Below are positions 62,720-64,000 of a stretch of DNA of 64,000 bases, piece after piece (positions within the stretch are counted from its first letter, which is position 1; the number at the start of each line of letters is the position of its first letter). This DNA is from CAYTGM01 sp964437365 (lineage in GTDB: Bacteria; Sumerlaeota; Sumerlaeia; SLMS01), in NCBI GenBank assembly GCA_964437365.1, contig CAYTGM010000018.1, positions 1-64,000 of the forward strand, given 5' to 3'. The notes under the pieces are model-generated. The model did no database searches. It saw nothing but the letters and a program-made list of their open reading frames with translations, and was not told where the DNA came from. A program made the translations under genes and the position numbers.

Positions 62720-64000
62720 ATGTCCGAGACAGCCAAGCTGATTCTTAATGGCGAAACCTTCGAGTTTCCCGTAGTTACAGGCACAGAGAATGAAAAAGCA
62801 GTTGATATCTCTAAGCTGAGAGCTACTTCAGGCTACATCACTCTCGATGAAAGTTATGGGAATACTGGTTCCTGCGAGAGCAAGATTACCTTTATCAACG
62901 GGGAAAAAGGAATACTTCGCTACCGCGGAATAAATATCGAAGAAATCGCTGAGAGATCTGATTTTCTCGAAACAGCCTACCTCCTGATCTGGGGTGAGTT
63001 TCCTTCGTACAAACAGAGGAAGCGTTTTGAAGAGCTTATCGTGAAGCATGAGCTCCTTCATGAAAACATGAAGTTTCAGTTCCAGGGCTTCCCCCCTGAT
63101 GCACACCCGATGGCCGTGCTGACAGCCATGATCAACTCCATGTCATGCTTTCACCATTCACTCTATGAAATTGAGTCAGAAGAAGAGTTCCTCAATGCCG
63201 CGGCCATGCTTCTTTCTAAAGTCCGCACCATTGCTGCCTTCTCATATAAGCATTCGATCGGGGAGCCTCTTGTCTATCCAAGCGCAGATCGCTCCTACAC
63301 TGAGAATCTTCTTAACATGATGTTCTCAGCACCTAACAATAAATATCAGTCGGAGCCTGAAGTTATCCGTGCTTTAGACCTTCTCTTTATTCTTCATGCG
63401 GATCATGAGCAGAATTGCTCAACCTCAACAGTAAGAATGGTTGGCAGCTCAATGGCCAATCTCTTCACTTCTTGTTCCGCAGGAGTTTCCGCACTTTGGG
63501 GTAAACTTCACGGTGGTGCTAACCAGGCTGTCCTTGAGATGCTTGATGCCATTCATCAAAGTGGGGATACGATCGAAACCGTTCTGGAGAAAGCTAAAGA
63601 TAAAGAATCAGGTTTTCGCCTGATGGGCTTCGGACACCGCGTTTATAAGAACTTCGATCCACGCGCGAAGCTTATCAAAAAAGCCTGTGATGATGTTCTG
63701 AACAAACTTGGGATTGATGATCCACTTCTGGAAATCGCCAAGAAACTCGAACGCGCAGCCCTTGAAGATCCCTACTTCCAGGAACGTAACCTTTATCCAA
63801 ACGTGGACTTCTACAGTGGCATTATTATGCGAGCTATTGGGATTCCAACGAATATGTTCACCGTGATGTTTGCGATCGGACGTATGCCTGGATGGATCGC
63901 GAACTGGAAAGAGACCAGAGATAATCCTCGCGGAAGGATCTATCGCCCTCGTCAGGTGTATCAGGGGTCGACTCACCGCACGTACGATGACGCCAAAGAA
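62720..64000 (+). CDS. gltA: Citrate synthase, 3' truncated
   Basis: ATG 62720 follows GAAGAGGA by six bases; the frame is open to the window end (427 codons, a few short of complete). Motifs fit type II citrate synthase: ILRYRGINIEEIAE, LHADHEQNCSTSTVR (catalytic His), GFGHRVYKNFDPRAK (second His) and NVDFYSG (catalytic Asp). It condenses acetyl-CoA with oxaloacetate to open the TCA cycle. Confidence 0.96.
   Translation, partial: MSETAKLILNGETFEFPVVTGTENEKAVDISKLRATSGYITLDESYGNTGSCESKITFINGEKGILRYRGINIEEIAERSDFLETAYLLIWGEFPSYKQRKRFEELIVKHELLHENMKFQFQGFPPDAHPMAVLTAMINSMSCFHHSLYEIESEEEFLNAAAMLLSKVRTIAAFSYKHSIGEPLVYPSADRSYTENLLNMMFSAPNNKYQSEPEVIRALDLLFILHADHEQNCSTSTVRMVGSSMANLFTSCSAGVSALWGKLHGGANQAVLEMLDAIHQSGDTIETVLEKAKDKESGFRLMGFGHRVYKNFDPRAKLIKKACDDVLNKLGIDDPLLEIAKKLERAALEDPYFQERNLYPNVDFYSGIIMRAIGIPTNMFTVMFAIGRMPGWIANWKETRDNPRGRIYRPRQVYQGSTHRTYDDAKE

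Overview
The window carries ordinary chromosomal genes of a Gram-negative bacterium: lpxB with a linked Gfo/Idh/MocA dehydrogenase, periplasmic signal peptides, a type IV/II-like pseudopilin, class II ribonucleotide reductase, citrate synthase and an Mrp antiporter operon. I see no tRNA, rRNA, CRISPR array, insertion sequence or phage gene. Many secreted or catabolic glycan enzymes (beta-helix protein, CehA/McbA-type PHP proteins, GH36, GH78-like, DUF2961) and the pseudopilin's sequence style resemble uncultivated carbohydrate-degrading groups such as Hydrogenedentota, Sumerlaeota or Lentisphaerota. That placement is inference from gene style only.

Layout. Positions 1-14.2 kb form an accessory catabolic region: a 5'-truncated secreted beta-helix protein, a secreted protein ending in a thioredoxin-like domain, two tandem PHP-domain proteins, a nitrilase-superfamily hydrolase, a GH36 enzyme, a creatininase-family hydrolase and a GH78-like six-hairpin glycosidase. 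Positions 14.4-16.3 kb hold nrnA, rplU and rpmA. Positions 16.5-22.8 kb hold a LON-domain protein, an RDD membrane protein, a metallophosphoesterase, an ECF sigma factor with a probable membrane-bound partner, and a thioredoxin-fold protein. Positions 22.8-27.5 kb hold an amidohydrolase, a polyprenol-kinase-like membrane protein, an aldehyde dehydrogenase and a DUF2961 protein.

Positions 27.8-30.8 kb form a tight three-gene unit: an amino-acid ABC transporter (binding protein fused to permease, then ATPase) overlapping a beta-lysine acetyltransferase-like gene. Positions 30.8-33.0 kb hold a methyltransferase and dnaB; upstream of dnaB lies a dense cluster of DnaA-box motifs. An AmpG-like MFS transporter enlarged by two inserted segments follows. 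A gene-poor kilobase then precedes nrdJ, with an NrdR box, DnaA-like motifs, 11-bp phased repeats and a possible 67-codon gene.

Positions 41-46.6 kb hold the pseudopilin, a carboxypeptidase-regulatory-domain protein, cardiolipin synthase and two envelope proteins. Positions 46.9-55.6 kb are a co-directional housekeeping and envelope run: ylxM (apparently CTG start), ffh, rpsP, khpA, rimM, a DPPR-synthase-like UbiA enzyme, a Gfo/Idh/MocA enzyme, lpxB, der and plsY. Positions 55.6-61.6 kb hold the mrpAB-C-D-E-F-G operon on the minus strand; fmdB-like and the start of gltA end the window.

No single stretch is plainly a new multi-gene defence or biosynthetic system. The most unusual signals are the enlarged MFS transporter with an NWN-type beta-sandwich inserted in it, the linkage of an AblB-like acetyltransferase to an amino-acid importer behind a structured leader, the DnaA-box cluster beside dnaB, the phased repeats upstream of nrdJ, and the tandem secreted PHP proteins.
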